Source of the DNA: Scrofimicrobium canadense
Lineage (GTDB): Bacteria > Actinomycetota > Actinomycetes > Actinomycetales > Actinomycetaceae
Assembly: GCF_009696615.1 (NCBI RefSeq)
Contig: NZ_VULO01000001.1
Coordinates: forward strand, 1 to 64,000
Length of the DNA: 64,000 nt
Direction of reading: 5' to 3'
Shown: positions 9,072-17,696 of the stretch, piece after piece
Numbering within the stretch: position 1 is the first letter of the stretch
Layout: every line of letters starts with the position of its first letter
Position numbers and translations under genes: made by a program
Notes under the pieces: generated by a model
What the model saw: only the letters and a program-made list of their open reading frames with translations
The model's database searches: none
What the model was told of the DNA's origin: nothing

Positions 9072-9144
9072 CGCGCCTGAAGGGACTCGAACCCCCAACC
9101 TTCTGATCCGTAGTCAGATGCTCTATCCATTGAGCTACAGGCGC
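9072..9144 (-). tRNA. tRNA-Arg (anticodon ACG)
   Basis: On the minus strand the sequence folds as a 73-base cloverleaf: acceptor arms GCGCCTG (9138-9144) and CAGGCGC (9073-9079), a D-arm GCTCAATGGATAGAGC, an anticodon stem TCTGA/TCAGA with loop CTACGGA, and a T-arm containing GGTTCGAGTCC. The anticodon ACG lies at 9109-9111 and decodes CGT/CGC/CGA after deamination of A34. CCA is not encoded. Confidence 0.95.
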
Positions 9145-9163
9145 TTACCTTTCGGCGGGTTTT

Positions 9164-9191
9164 ACTATACGCACGCATTGAGCCAACGCAA
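9164..9191 (-). promoter_or_regulatory. Probable promoter of tRNA-Arg
   Basis: Read on the minus strand, TTGCGT (9186-9191) and TATAGT (9164-9169) are separated by 16 bases, and the tRNA 5' end lies 20 bases further on. It faces the hisS start in a divergent arrangement. Confidence 0.5.
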
Positions 9192-9225
9192 AATCGAGAG
9201 CCAAGATTGTCTTACAATGCACAAC

Positions 9226-10491
9226 ATGGCTAATCCAGTAGTTCCCGCCCGCGGTATGCGCGACATCCTTCCTTCCGAGAAGGAAAAACGTGATCAAATT
9301 CTCTCTACCATCGCCGATGTTTATCTGCGCGCTGGCTTTCTTCCCATTGAAACTCCAGCGGTTGAGCCACTTTCACGCTTGACCTCTGGGCAGGGAGGAG
9401 AAAATGAAAAGATGCTCTTCCAGATCATGAAACGCGGCTTACCTGCTGATGGGACTGTCGCAGTTCGTGACGCTGCTGATTTAGGTCTCCGCTATGACCT
9501 GACCGTTCCTCTTACGCGCTACTATGCGTCAAATATCGCGGATCTTCCTCGGGTATTTCGCGCATTTCAATCCGGCCCGGTATGGCGTGCGGAACGGCCC
9601 CAGAAGGGAAGATATCGCCAATTCATCCAATGTGACATAGATATCTTGGGTGATGAATCTATCACCGCTGAAGTCGATCTCGTCGTCACTACCCTTAGCG
9701 CACTTACCGCACTTGGATTGGGTGACCAAGTAAAGGTCCTAGTGAATGATCGACGTTTCCTCATCGGTATCTTGGCAGCCGCTGGAATCGGCGACGATAA
9801 TGTTGACGCCGCTCTCATTGCTCTGGATAAGGCTGACAAGATTGGTCTGGGGGGAGTCCGGGCAGAACTGGTGGACAAAGGCATTGCCGATGCGCAGAGT
9901 GCTGATCGGCTTCTCGCGCTTGTGGCATCTCTTCAAGACGAACAGGTGTGTGAGACTGCTCTCAAAGATGGTCATGTGGTTGTGGGGGATCGCGAAGTCA
10001 GCTTGCAAGACCTCCCAGCGATAGTTGCCGCAGTGCGTGAGCTTATTCCGCAGGCTCGAATCGAATTTGATCCGACACTTGTGCGTGGAATGGGCTACTA
10101 CACGGGGGCGATCTTTGAAGTGAAACACAAAGAGCGTGACTATTCGATTGCCGGTGGCGGCCGCTACGACAAGGTTGTCGGAAAATGGTTGGGACGCGAC
10201 GTGCCAGCATGTGGGTTCTCCATAGGCTTCGAACGCATCGTTGACCTGGTAGCGGATACTGAAACTCAAGGTAAGAAGGTTGCCCTGCTGTACAAACCGG
10301 GCGGAAGCCCCGTTGATCTCTTGAGACTGCGCCAAGAACTGCTGGACCAGGGGGCGTCAGTGTCACTGGTTGTTCCACCTCGTCGACCTAATTCCCAGTT
10401 TTTTGATGGCCTTGCAGAGCAGGGTTACACCCACTCGCTCGATGCGCGAAGAGAAGCCTCGGCGGCGGACCTGCGTGAACTTAGTTTTTAA
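9226..10491 (+). CDS. hisS: Histidyl-tRNA synthetase
   Basis: Class II aminoacyl-tRNA synthetase of 421 residues that charges tRNA-His. Recognisable parts are RGMRDILPSE at the N-terminus, LRYDLTVPLTRYYA, the motif 2 region RYRQFIQCDIDILG, the histidine-specific GMGYYTGAIFEV and GGGRYDKVVG, and motif 3 CGFSIGFERI; a C-terminal anticodon-binding domain follows. I choose ATG 9226 because TACAAT at 9213-9218 places the transcript start at or next to it (leaderless), and no ribosome site is seen; ATG 9217 is the alternative. The upstream open frame crosses the tRNA and is not real. Confidence 0.95.
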   Translation: MANPVVPARGMRDILPSEKEKRDQILSTIADVYLRAGFLPIETPAVEPLSRLTSGQGGENEKMLFQIMKRGLPADGTVAVRDAADLGLRYDLTVPLTRYYASNIADLPRVFRAFQSGPVWRAERPQKGRYRQFIQCDIDILGDESITAEVDLVVTTLSALTALGLGDQVKVLVNDRRFLIGILAAAGIGDDNVDAALIALDKADKIGLGGVRAELVDKGIADAQSADRLLALVASLQDEQVCETALKDGHVVVGDREVSLQDLPAIVAAVRELIPQARIEFDPTLVRGMGYYTGAIFEVKHKERDYSIAGGGRYDKVVGKWLGRDVPACGFSIGFERIVDLVADTETQGKKVALLYKPGGSPVDLLRLRQELLDQGASVSLVVPPRRPNSQFFDGLAEQGYTHSLDARREASAADLRELSF

Positions 10492-10510
10492 CTGACGTAG
10501 GCTTCGAACT

Positions 10511-11353
10511 ATGGATGAACTAATCCTCACCTTGTCGTGTCCCGATCAGCCGGGCATCGTCCATGCAGTGTCAGGGGCGATTGCCGCAGCTGGCGGGAAT
10601 ATTTTGGAATCGCAGCAGTACGGTGATCCTGTCTCGCACCGGTTCCATATGCGGGTACACGCTGCTGGTGTCAATGACCCTGAAGTGTTGCGTCAAAGCC
10701 TGACACGTGTCGCCGCAATCTTGGACCTTGACTGGAACCTAGAGTCTGCAGGTCACAAAGTGCGCACTCTCATCATGGCATCCAAAGAAGGTCACTGTCT
10801 TTCTGATTTGCTTTACCGCGCTCATGAGGGCACTTTGCCGATAGATGTTGTTGCCGTTGTAGCAAACCATGAGACTTTGCGTCCACTTGCCGATTTCTAC
10901 AATGCTCCGTTCTACTGCATTCCCGTCACGCAACAGACGAAGGACAGCGCTGAAGAAGAACTTCTGGGGCTTATCGACGAAAAGGACGTTGAACTAGTTG
11001 TCTTAGCGCGCTACATGCAGATTCTTTCGGATAAGGTGTGCGAGGCGATGAAGGGGAGGATCATCAACATTCATCACTCGTTCCTCCCCTCATTCAAAGG
11101 AGCCAGACCTTATGCCCAGGCCCATGCGCGCGGTGTAAAGATTATCGGTGCCACCGCCCACTATGTCACTCCAGATCTTGACGAGGGACCCATCATCGAA
11201 CAAGACACGATTCGAGTCACGCACGCTGACTCCGTTCCAGACTTTGTAGCGCAAGGACAAGACGTGGAACGTCGCGTCCTGTCACGCGCCGTCAGATGGC
11301 ACGCTGAGCGCCGCGTGCTGCTCAATGGACATGCAACGGTGGTGTTTGATTAG
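10511..11353 (+). CDS. purU: Formyltetrahydrofolate deformylase
   Basis: Hydrolyses 10-formyltetrahydrofolate to formate and tetrahydrofolate, balancing one-carbon units and feeding formate to purine synthesis. The 280-residue protein starts with an ACT domain (LILTLSCPDQPGIVHAVSGA) and continues with the formyltransferase fold: INIHHSFLPSFKGARPYAQA and GATAHYVTPDLDEGPIIEQD, which hold the catalytic Asn, His and Asp. It follows hisS after 19 bases and runs directly into the next gene. Confidence 0.95.
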   Translation: MDELILTLSCPDQPGIVHAVSGAIAAAGGNILESQQYGDPVSHRFHMRVHAAGVNDPEVLRQSLTRVAAILDLDWNLESAGHKVRTLIMASKEGHCLSDLLYRAHEGTLPIDVVAVVANHETLRPLADFYNAPFYCIPVTQQTKDSAEEELLGLIDEKDVELVVLARYMQILSDKVCEAMKGRIINIHHSFLPSFKGARPYAQAHARGVKIIGATAHYVTPDLDEGPIIEQDTIRVTHADSVPDFVAQGQDVERRVLSRAVRWHAERRVLLNGHATVVFD

Positions 11354-11354
11354 T

Positions 11355-11735
11355 ATGCGTTTTCTAGTTCGCCTTGTCGGCAATATGGTGGGTTTGTGGC
11401 TAGCGGCTGAGTGGATTCCTGGTGTCCAGGTCATTGAAGGGGAAGAAACCTGGCAAACTTGGGCTTATCTTGCGGTAATTGCTGCAATACTCACCGCGGT
11501 TGGATCCCTGGTGCGTCCCCTTATCAAGGTGATTGCTTTCCCCCTGTACATTCTCACCTTTGGGCTGTTTTCGCTGATTACCAACGTGATTGTTCTGCAG
11601 CTGGCTGCGTGGGCTTCTAGAACTGTGGGGGTCCCTATCTCTTTCGACTCGTGGGGCGCTACGTTCCTGGCGGCAACACTCGTGGCTATTATTTCTGCGA
11701 TCATCGTAGGAATATTGGGACGGGCTACAAAGTAA
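11355..11735 (+). CDS. Small four-helix membrane protein (phage-holin-like family)
   Basis: A 126-residue protein with four hydrophobic segments: RLVGNMVGLWLAAEWIPGV, YLAVIAAILTAVGSLVRPLI, LYILTFGLFSLITNVIVLQL and TFLAATLVAIISAIIVGIL. The order and the LVRPLIKVIAFPLYILTFGL signature fit the PF04020 family, named after phage holins but widespread on bacterial chromosomes with unknown function. The ATG at 11355 is one base after the purU stop; the open frame begins ten codons earlier inside purU, which is less likely. Its 3' end overlaps the convergent hydrolase gene by 11 bases. Confidence 0.8.
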   Translation: MRFLVRLVGNMVGLWLAAEWIPGVQVIEGEETWQTWAYLAVIAAILTAVGSLVRPLIKVIAFPLYILTFGLFSLITNVIVLQLAAWASRTVGVPISFDSWGATFLAATLVAIISAIIVGILGRATK

Positions 11736-13047
11736 CTTTCCCTGTATTGAACAGGAAGAGGGTACTCACCTCCGTCTCATCAAGTTTCAATGCTTTGCTG
11801 CGCTGTTCTTGCCACGCGGCAGCTTCGTCCGACGACGATGTGACGCGCTGCGCAATGGAGGCATAGTTGTCCAATATGTGGGGCTCATGTTTTTCGGGAA
11901 TGGACACATATGCAGTCAATCCATTTGGCAGTTGCCCAGCCAGTCCTGGAACTAAGTCGGCTGTATCTACCAGGTTCAGTGTTCCAGGATGAGGTTCCTC
12001 GATAGAGCCGGAGGGGGCACCAGCAGTGAGAACAGAACAAATCGTGTAGCGGTTCTGCACGTAGGGGTCTATTGCTACATGAGCAGCGACGGCGCCCCCT
12101 TGGGAGTGTCCGACTAGCTCTACCGGCTCGCCCGGAGCTATTCCAGCCAGCTCCATCGCACCGATAACCGCCGCCTGGGCTGGTGATTGAGAGTCGCCGA
12201 CTTCCATCAAATTGCTAGCCATATCCTGACTGTTGTCGCTGAGAGGATTCCAATCTTTTGTGCCGGGAACCAGGACCGACCATGACTTTTCGCCTGCTGC
12301 ATTTTCATGGCAAATGATTCTGACCTCCCCCTGGGGGTTTGGGTCCGCAAGGCCTTCTAGGGCCGCTTGCGCTGTGAAAGGCGTAGAAACTTGGCGTGGG
12401 TGGCCGGCTCGGGGGATAGCCGCTAGAGATACTCCAGAAAACTGAACAAACCGCCATGACCCATTACTGGGCCCATTTGTTAGTGCATTACTGAAACCGC
12501 GAACCCATACGCGTTGGTTTGCTGGCTCACCGTGCCGCCCCGCGGGATGGATGAGCCATGCTATCCCTGCCGCCACATAAGAAGGATTAGCCAGCCCAAG
12601 GTGATTGACCATCCGTGCTGACTGCGTAACTTCCTTCCCACTGGGCTTGAGTTTTCCTGTAGTAACAGCGGCAAGCCCAAGAATCCGAAAGATATTCGTA
12701 TTGGGGAACACTAAACCAAGTAACGCGTTGGATACGGAACTCTCGGCTGCCTCGTACAACAATGCGGCTTGTTCTCGCCAAAAATACAGGTCTGCTGTTG
12801 CAGGGGTGACCAGTTGAACTGATGTAAAAGCTGTAGTCAGACAGGTGAGGGTTTCTTCCCACAGTAGCTGTGTGGTGGCCGACGAAGGGATGTTTGGCGG
12901 GGATGACAGCATTGCGTGGGCTGACGAAATCTCTTCGGTTACGGTTTCCCAACTGAGGTGGCTCAACCAGCAAATGGAGTTCGCCTCTCGCAATGCGCCG
13001 GTATCAACTTCTGTCCGGCTTCCCATTACCCATATGTCATTATTCAT
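11725..13047 (-). CDS. Alpha/beta hydrolase with N-terminal helical domain
   Basis: A 440-residue protein. The C-terminal half is a lipase-like alpha/beta hydrolase: nucleophile elbow LVGHSQGGAVAAHVAID, acid region LVDTADLVPGL and a candidate His in KHEPHILDNYA. The first about 150 residues look helical and carry no known signal peptide. I start at the ATG at 13047, which has GGGTGGGG a few bases upstream and overlaps the stop of the small upstream gene by 8 bases; the frame upstream of it overlaps that gene. Substrate unknown. A second hydrolase of similar layout lies at 16104-17552. The pairing with a WXG-like protein hints at secretion, but this is inference. Confidence 0.75.
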   Translation of the reverse strand: MNNDIWVMGSRTEVDTGALREANSICWLSHLSWETVTEEISSAHAMLSSPPNIPSSATTQLLWEETLTCLTTAFTSVQLVTPATADLYFWREQAALLYEAAESSVSNALLGLVFPNTNIFRILGLAAVTTGKLKPSGKEVTQSARMVNHLGLANPSYVAAGIAWLIHPAGRHGEPANQRVWVRGFSNALTNGPSNGSWRFVQFSGVSLAAIPRAGHPRQVSTPFTAQAALEGLADPNPQGEVRIICHENAAGEKSWSVLVPGTKDWNPLSDNSQDMASNLMEVGDSQSPAQAAVIGAMELAGIAPGEPVELVGHSQGGAVAAHVAIDPYVQNRYTICSVLTAGAPSGSIEEPHPGTLNLVDTADLVPGLAGQLPNGLTAYVSIPEKHEPHILDNYASIAQRVTSSSDEAAAWQEQRSKALKLDETEVSTLFLFNTGKVTL

Positions 13048-13291
13048 CGTCACCCCACCCTGCGGTGGATACATGGAGGAAAAGGGCTTCGGCAGCATCT
13101 AGTGCTGCGGAAAGAGCCACGATCGTGTCTTCCCCAGCGGCGCGTGCCTCTTGGCGTGCCTGTTCTTCGGCGATGGATGAGGGGCCGCTCCACCCCGTAG
13201 GTTTACTCGCGTCCAGTTGTGTCAGCGCAGTTTCTGCCGCTTCATGTGCTTGGTCGATTGCCTGTTTTACTGCTCCAGTAACTGATGTCAT
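13040..13291 (-). CDS. Small helical protein with WxG motif
   Basis: An 83-residue protein predicted as two helices (TGAVKQAIDQAHEAAETALT and IAEEQARQEARAAGEDTIVA onward) joined by a turn with TGWSGPSS. A Trp-x-Gly turn between two helices is the hallmark of WXG100/ESAT-6-like proteins, but the match is short and the family call is tentative. It overlaps the following hydrolase gene by 8 bases, so the two are surely co-translated. No clear ribosome site precedes its ATG. Confidence 0.6.
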   Translation of the reverse strand: MTSVTGAVKQAIDQAHEAAETALTQLDASKPTGWSGPSSIAEEQARQEARAAGEDTIVALSAALDAAEALFLHVSTAGWGDDE

Positions 13292-13375
13292 AGAGGCACA
13301 GTAATGGAATCGCTGGATCGGACATACTGAGTCCTGTGCAATCTGTGGAAAAGTGCCTCACTGTAGGCTGGGGAT

Positions 13376-14143
13376 ATGGAACCTGAGGCATTCACCAAGA
13401 TCGAAAACTCCTCAACACCTGGGCATATAGCGTATGAAGTAGCAGGTTTGACATGGCTCACAGCAGCCCACGCCTGCCGTATTGTGAGGGTGCTACATGC
13501 TACGCCGATGTCTCTGACAGAAGAACGCCTAAATGAGGTTCGCCCCACCCTCGCGGCTGCCAGAGAGTTCGGCGCTAGCCTGGCGAGGCTGCACGCAGCT
13601 GGTGCAGGCGGATGGGGGTGTCCCCCAGAGGGCTATCACGGTTCTGGATGGATTGGGAAAGCCCCGCTCTCCCTACCTGATGAGACAGGCTCATGGGGCC
13701 GCTTCTATGCAGCCCACCGCATTGAACCCTATGTTGACTGGCATTGGCACAAAGCTCACGTATTACGTGACCTGTGTGAAGCCTTGCGCTCAGGAGTTTT
13801 GGATCATCCGCAGCCCACTTTGGTACGCAAATATGCGCGTATCCACGGAGACCTCTGGGCTGGAAACCTCATGTGGACTTCCGCGGGGGTGGTGCTCATC
13901 GATCCCGCCGCGCAAGGCGGACATGCTGAGGATGACATCGCCGCATTGGCGCTTTTTGGCACGCCTCACCTCGACCAGATAATCGCTGGATATCAGGAAG
14001 TTTCGAGTTTTTCCCCCGGTTGGCAAGACCGTATAGGGCTCCACCAGATGCACCTACTGGTAGTTCATGCGCACCTTTTCGGTGGCGGATATATAGGCCA
14101 AAGCGTGGAAGTGGCCGCGCAGATCCTGCGCCGTATCGGATAA
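13376..14143 (+). CDS. Fructosamine kinase family protein
   Basis: A 255-residue kinase-like protein of the fructosamine-3-kinase/aminoglycoside phosphotransferase superfamily. The catalytic loop RIHGDLWAGNLMW and the metal-binding IDPAAQGGHAEDDIAALALF are clear; GASLARLHAAGAGGWGCP matches the substrate-side helix. Relatives phosphorylate sugars attached to amines so that the adduct falls apart, a protein-repair role. TAGGCT at 13364-13369 lies six bases before the ATG, so it may be leaderless. It ends 7 bases before purB and is probably co-transcribed with it. Confidence 0.85.
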   Translation: MEPEAFTKIENSSTPGHIAYEVAGLTWLTAAHACRIVRVLHATPMSLTEERLNEVRPTLAAAREFGASLARLHAAGAGGWGCPPEGYHGSGWIGKAPLSLPDETGSWGRFYAAHRIEPYVDWHWHKAHVLRDLCEALRSGVLDHPQPTLVRKYARIHGDLWAGNLMWTSAGVVLIDPAAQGGHAEDDIAALALFGTPHLDQIIAGYQEVSSFSPGWQDRIGLHQMHLLVVHAHLFGGGYIGQSVEVAAQILRRIG

Positions 14144-14150
14144 TCGAACC

Positions 14151-15557
14151 ATGACACCAGCCTTTCCTTCTCAACTCATCGCCAACGAAGCACTTTCTCC
14201 TCTTGATGGGCGGTACCGCAGCCAAACCGCTCCGCTCACCGCCTATCTTTCTGAGGCAGCCCTCAACCGAGCGCGCCTCTTTGTAGAGGTGGAATGGCTG
14301 ATTTACTCGATCGAACAGGGAATATACCCAGGTCTGCAACCTCTGGATTCACCGCATGCAACATATCTGCGTGAACTACCGCAGAACTTCTCTGAGCAGA
14401 CCCGCCAGCGCCTCGCCCAGTTTGAAAAAGAAACACGCCACGACGTCAAGGCCGTTGAGTATCTGCTTCGAGAGCACCTTTCACAGGTGCGGCCGGACTT
14501 GCTAGAGCTAGTCCACGTCTTTTGTACCTCTGAAGACATCAACAACCTGTCATATGCGCTGTGTGTCAAAGCTGCGGTAGAAAAGGTGTGGCGTCCGGCA
14601 GCTGAGGGATTGGTGGGACGCCTAAAGACTATGGCCGCAGAATATGCACAGGTGCCTATGCTGTCGCGAACCCACGGCCAAACGGCTACCCCCACCACCT
14701 TGGGTAAAGAGATGGCAGTGTTTGCCCACAGGCTGGGACGTCAACTGGGTGCGCTGGATCGAATCGAGTATCTGGGGAAGTTTAATGGGGCTACCGGAAC
14801 TTTTTCCGCCCATGTTGTGGCGCTACCTCACGTAGATTGGCCCCAGCTGTCCCGCGGTTTTGTTGAGCATCTTGGACTGACCTGGAACCCGCTTACCACT
14901 CAGATAGAATCCCACGACTGGATGGCAGAACTCTTTTCGGTCATCACGCATTTCAACCGCATCGCTCACAATCTGGCCACCGATGCGTGGACATACATTT
15001 CACTGGGGTATTTTCGGCAGATGCTCTCTGCGCAAGGCTCCACCGGGTCCTCCACAATGCCCCACAAAATTAATCCAATCCGCTTCGAAAATGCCGAAGC
15101 CAACTTGGAAATATCCAGTGCACTGCTGGACGCCTTGTGTGCAACATTAGTAACATCCCGGCTTCAACGTGACCTGACAGATTCAACCACCCAACGCAAT
15201 ATTGGTTCTGCTTTGGGGTATTCGTTATTAGCCCTGGACAATATCTGTGCCGGGCTTGACGGGGTGGCTGCAGACACCGAGGTGATCGCTGCTGATCTTG
15301 CGTCGCGATGGGAAGTCTTGTCCGAGGCGATACAACAGGTGCTTCGCGTCGAAACAGCCATAGGTCAGGCTAACGTTGATTCCCCCTATGAGAAACTTAA
15401 AGCGCTCACACGCGGAAAAGGATTCAGTGAAGAGTCATTACGTGAGTTTGTAGAATCTCTAGGGTTGCAGCCAGCGACCCAGGAGAGATTATTGCAGCTT
15501 CGCCCCGAAACCTACATTGGCGTTGCGCCTCGGCTGACTGAAGAATTCTTAGACTAG
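14151..15557 (+). CDS. purB: Adenylosuccinate lyase
   Basis: Cleaves SAICAR to AICAR and adenylosuccinate to AMP, releasing fumarate, in purine synthesis. The 468-residue protein belongs to the fumarase/aspartase fold. The signature GSSTMPHKINPIRFENAEAN is at about residues 298-317, and SRTHGQTATPTTLGKE holds the catalytic His. The protein resembles the longer E. coli-like form in its N-terminus (LSPLDGRYRSQTAPL). Its stop overlaps the convergent gene at 15554 by 4 bases. Confidence 0.96.
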   Translation: MTPAFPSQLIANEALSPLDGRYRSQTAPLTAYLSEAALNRARLFVEVEWLIYSIEQGIYPGLQPLDSPHATYLRELPQNFSEQTRQRLAQFEKETRHDVKAVEYLLREHLSQVRPDLLELVHVFCTSEDINNLSYALCVKAAVEKVWRPAAEGLVGRLKTMAAEYAQVPMLSRTHGQTATPTTLGKEMAVFAHRLGRQLGALDRIEYLGKFNGATGTFSAHVVALPHVDWPQLSRGFVEHLGLTWNPLTTQIESHDWMAELFSVITHFNRIAHNLATDAWTYISLGYFRQMLSAQGSTGSSTMPHKINPIRFENAEANLEISSALLDALCATLVTSRLQRDLTDSTTQRNIGSALGYSLLALDNICAGLDGVAADTEVIAADLASRWEVLSEAIQQVLRVETAIGQANVDSPYEKLKALTRGKGFSEESLREFVESLGLQPATQERLLQLRPETYIGVAPRLTEEFLD

Positions 15558-16123
15558 GGGCGCCAAGCGGGATCGGACGCGGGTGCACCGAAACGATCGT
15601 AAAGGTCCGCTGGTCGTCCGATCTCATCGTCGAACCCCAATGCTGTCATGTCAATAAGTACTCGATCAGCGCCATCGACGCCTCGTACAAGTATTCTTCC
15701 GCGCACTGCGGCGGGGACAATCTCGGGGTTATTCCAGATAGTTTCTACGGTGTTGTCGAGAAGGTCCTCAAGAAGCACGCCACTGTTATTCTGTTGCAAA
15801 GTGAGATGGTCATGAGGGTCTGAAAGGATGAGATCGACACTGACCAATGTCGGTTTTCCGAAAGCTTGACGAATGTCGACACTTGCATCAATTCCGTCTA
15901 CTTGTTTGGCTAAGGCTGCCACGGATGGAGCTCGTAATGCCCGCAAAATATGAGCGCGAAAGCGGCCTTCCTGGCCAGGATATTCGGGAGTCCGTAGGTA
16001 CTTACGTAACTTCTTCGTCAGTTTTGCACCCGCTCCTAATGCGGCAATGGTGAGTCGATTGTTGATCTGGGGAAGGCGACGGCTAGGGCCTTCTTCCCCT
16101 CCTTTATTGATCGGATGGGTCAT
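15554..16123 (-). CDS. Conserved hypothetical protein paired with hydrolase
   Basis: A 189-residue protein I do not recognise. It has a basic N-terminal half (LTKKLRKYLRTPEYPGQEGR) and a C-terminal part with IWNNPEIVPAAVRGRILVRG. No signal peptide or membrane span is visible. Starting at ATG 16123 it overlaps the end of the upstream hydrolase gene by 20 bases, so the two form a coupled pair. The start 25 codons earlier would overlap the hydrolase more deeply. Confidence 0.65.
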   Translation of the reverse strand: MTHPINKGGEEGPSRRLPQINNRLTIAALGAGAKLTKKLRKYLRTPEYPGQEGRFRAHILRALRAPSVAALAKQVDGIDASVDIRQAFGKPTLVSVDLILSDPHDHLTLQQNNSGVLLEDLLDNTVETIWNNPEIVPAAVRGRILVRGVDGADRVLIDMTALGFDDEIGRPADLYDRFGAPASDPAWRP

Positions 16124-17552
16124 GGCGGTTACCTGTCTTTGCCAGAATATCTGCGGGCGTGGGAATGTGCGGTAGCGTTTCTTCAACCTCGCCGCCAAAG
16201 GAGACGGGTTGCCAGTCGGGGCGTTCGATACTGAAGTACTGATCCCAGGTGCTTCGCTTCAGGGGAGTCAATAATTCTTGCCATGCATATCCGTGGAGAA
16301 CACGCGTGGGTTCGCCCTCCTTTGGTAGAAATTGAGACAGCTGTGAGACAACGTCTCCAAGGCGCCCCCATGGTGCAACAAGACGGTGGCGTTCTGCTTG
16401 ACGCAGTGTTTCCGTGTATGTTGATGATGAATGTGCGTAAAAGAGTGGGTTATGGCGGGGGCGAACCAGTCTGCGGCGGTAGACCACGCGGCCGTCAGCT
16501 TCCCGGCGGGGGGTTCCGTCAAGGGCTGGGATAATGTCTTGGTCGTTTTCCACAGCTAGGACGGCAACACCAGGGCGGACCTTGATGCGCCTCGCGGGAG
16601 AACCCAAAGTGATAACACCGTCAACAGTGAATCCCAGTTTCGTTGGGTCCATTGCGGCTAGTGCCACTGCAACCATGCCGCCCTGGGAATGCCCAACCAA
16701 GAGAACGCGTTCTTTGGAGCGTTCATCGCGCTCGATGCCGTCTGCGTGCATTGCCTTATTAATGAGGTGGAGCAGGCCGATGCGCATCGCTGAGGGAAGG
16801 TTGAGCTCTTCTCGGAAATTAGACTCTAGGTCTGCCACGTTGGGTTGCGAGGCCCAGTCGGGATGGTCAGTCCCGGGAATCGACACAATCCACCGGCGGT
16901 CCTTTCCTTCTCCAATACGGCTGATCTTGATGCTTTGCCCGTAGGCTTCGGCCCAGTACAGATCGTCAATGTCAGCGGCTGTGTCACCCAGCGATGTGGG
17001 CGCTTGGAATCTGCGGAGCCCTGGCCGCGGGTGGCCTTGAGGAAGCCCTAACTCACCGCGGGCAGAGTCCCACCACAAATGGGTGTGGACACGACCACCT
17101 CGGAAATATCCCAAAGCTGTACCGATCGCCAGCCCGGTGAGCATCAGTTGGTCGTATCCTTGCCGGGGAATGAGACGCATTGCCTGCCGAGCACGCCCAT
17201 CCCGATCTGCACCTACCGCCATGCGCGTCCACAGGTAGATGCGTCCCGCGCGCGCGATTGATCGGCCAATTTTTGTCATTTCCCGCACGGTCAATGTGTC
17301 TAACCCTGGCTGATCAAAGAAACGACGCTGGGAGTCTTGCAGCACTTTTTCTGCGCGGCGTTGCGCCGATGCAATGAGTGCAGCACGCGCGTTACTTCGC
17401 CTGGGGATCGACTCGACGACAGCATTCCAGAGGGATGTCCCCACTCCCGCAGCCACTAGCGGTCCCACGCGTCGCCAAAAATAGGCAGACGAATATGCCT
17501 GGGGCACGCGTCGCAGTGGGTAATACCTGGCCATGCTGTTAAGCCTAGTCAT
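16104..17552 (-). CDS. Alpha/beta hydrolase with hydrophobic N-terminal region
   Basis: A 482-residue protein whose C-terminal half has the lipase elbow LLVGHSQGGMVAVALAAMD, an acid region AVENDQDIIPALDG and a candidate catalytic His in FYAHSSSTY. Near the N-terminus RVGPLVAAGVGTSLWNAVV may touch the membrane, and a helical Arg-rich stretch follows. It shares layout with the hydrolase at 11725-13047, and like it is coupled to a small partner, here downstream. Its start lies 13 bases inside the left 71-bp repeat's outer flank, so the repeat may have replaced or become part of its promoter. Confidence 0.75.
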   Translation of the reverse strand: MTRLNSMARYYPLRRVPQAYSSAYFWRRVGPLVAAGVGTSLWNAVVESIPRRSNARAALIASAQRRAEKVLQDSQRRFFDQPGLDTLTVREMTKIGRSIARAGRIYLWTRMAVGADRDGRARQAMRLIPRQGYDQLMLTGLAIGTALGYFRGGRVHTHLWWDSARGELGLPQGHPRPGLRRFQAPTSLGDTAADIDDLYWAEAYGQSIKISRIGEGKDRRWIVSIPGTDHPDWASQPNVADLESNFREELNLPSAMRIGLLHLINKAMHADGIERDERSKERVLLVGHSQGGMVAVALAAMDPTKLGFTVDGVITLGSPARRIKVRPGVAVLAVENDQDIIPALDGTPRREADGRVVYRRRLVRPRHNPLFYAHSSSTYTETLRQAERHRLVAPWGRLGDVVSQLSQFLPKEGEPTRVLHGYAWQELLTPLKRSTWDQYFSIERPDWQPVSFGGEVEETLPHIPTPADILAKTGNRHDPSDQ

Positions 17553-17565
17553 CTTTCCCCCTTAC

Positions 17566-17636
17566 GCATGACGGTGTGCTAATTCCCGTGGCAGTTAGAT
17601 ATTTGTCGCCGGGACACTGATTTATTTGGGGGGATA
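17566..17636 (+). repeat. 71-bp repeat family 1, copy A
   Basis: Begins GCATGACGGTGTGCTAATTC and ends GGGGATA. It aligns without gaps to copy B (18803-18873, opposite strand) and copy C (31237-31307). Inside, CTAA/TTAG and CTG/CAG arms can form a small hairpin. It lies between the hydrolase start (17552) and the DUF559 gene (17697). Confidence 0.9.
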
Positions 17637-17696
17637 GAAAGACGCGGACTGTGCCTGAGAGATATCCACAGGTTCTAGAACCCCCTCTATCCCCAG

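Noticed and set aside
8486-9178. A 230-residue open frame on the minus strand containing SSMDRASDYGSEGWGFESLQ
   Set aside because: This peptide is the well-known false translation of a tRNA; the frame crosses tRNA-Arg and the lacI end and is not a gene.
9046-9225. Longer start for hisS
   Set aside because: The extension would translate tRNA-Arg antisense sequence and precede the normal family start.
13293-13359. GAGGCAC/GTGCCTC inverted repeat between the WXG-like and fructosamine kinase genes
   Set aside because: Arms are only seven bases and about 53 bases apart; this can occur by chance, so it is not listed as a site.
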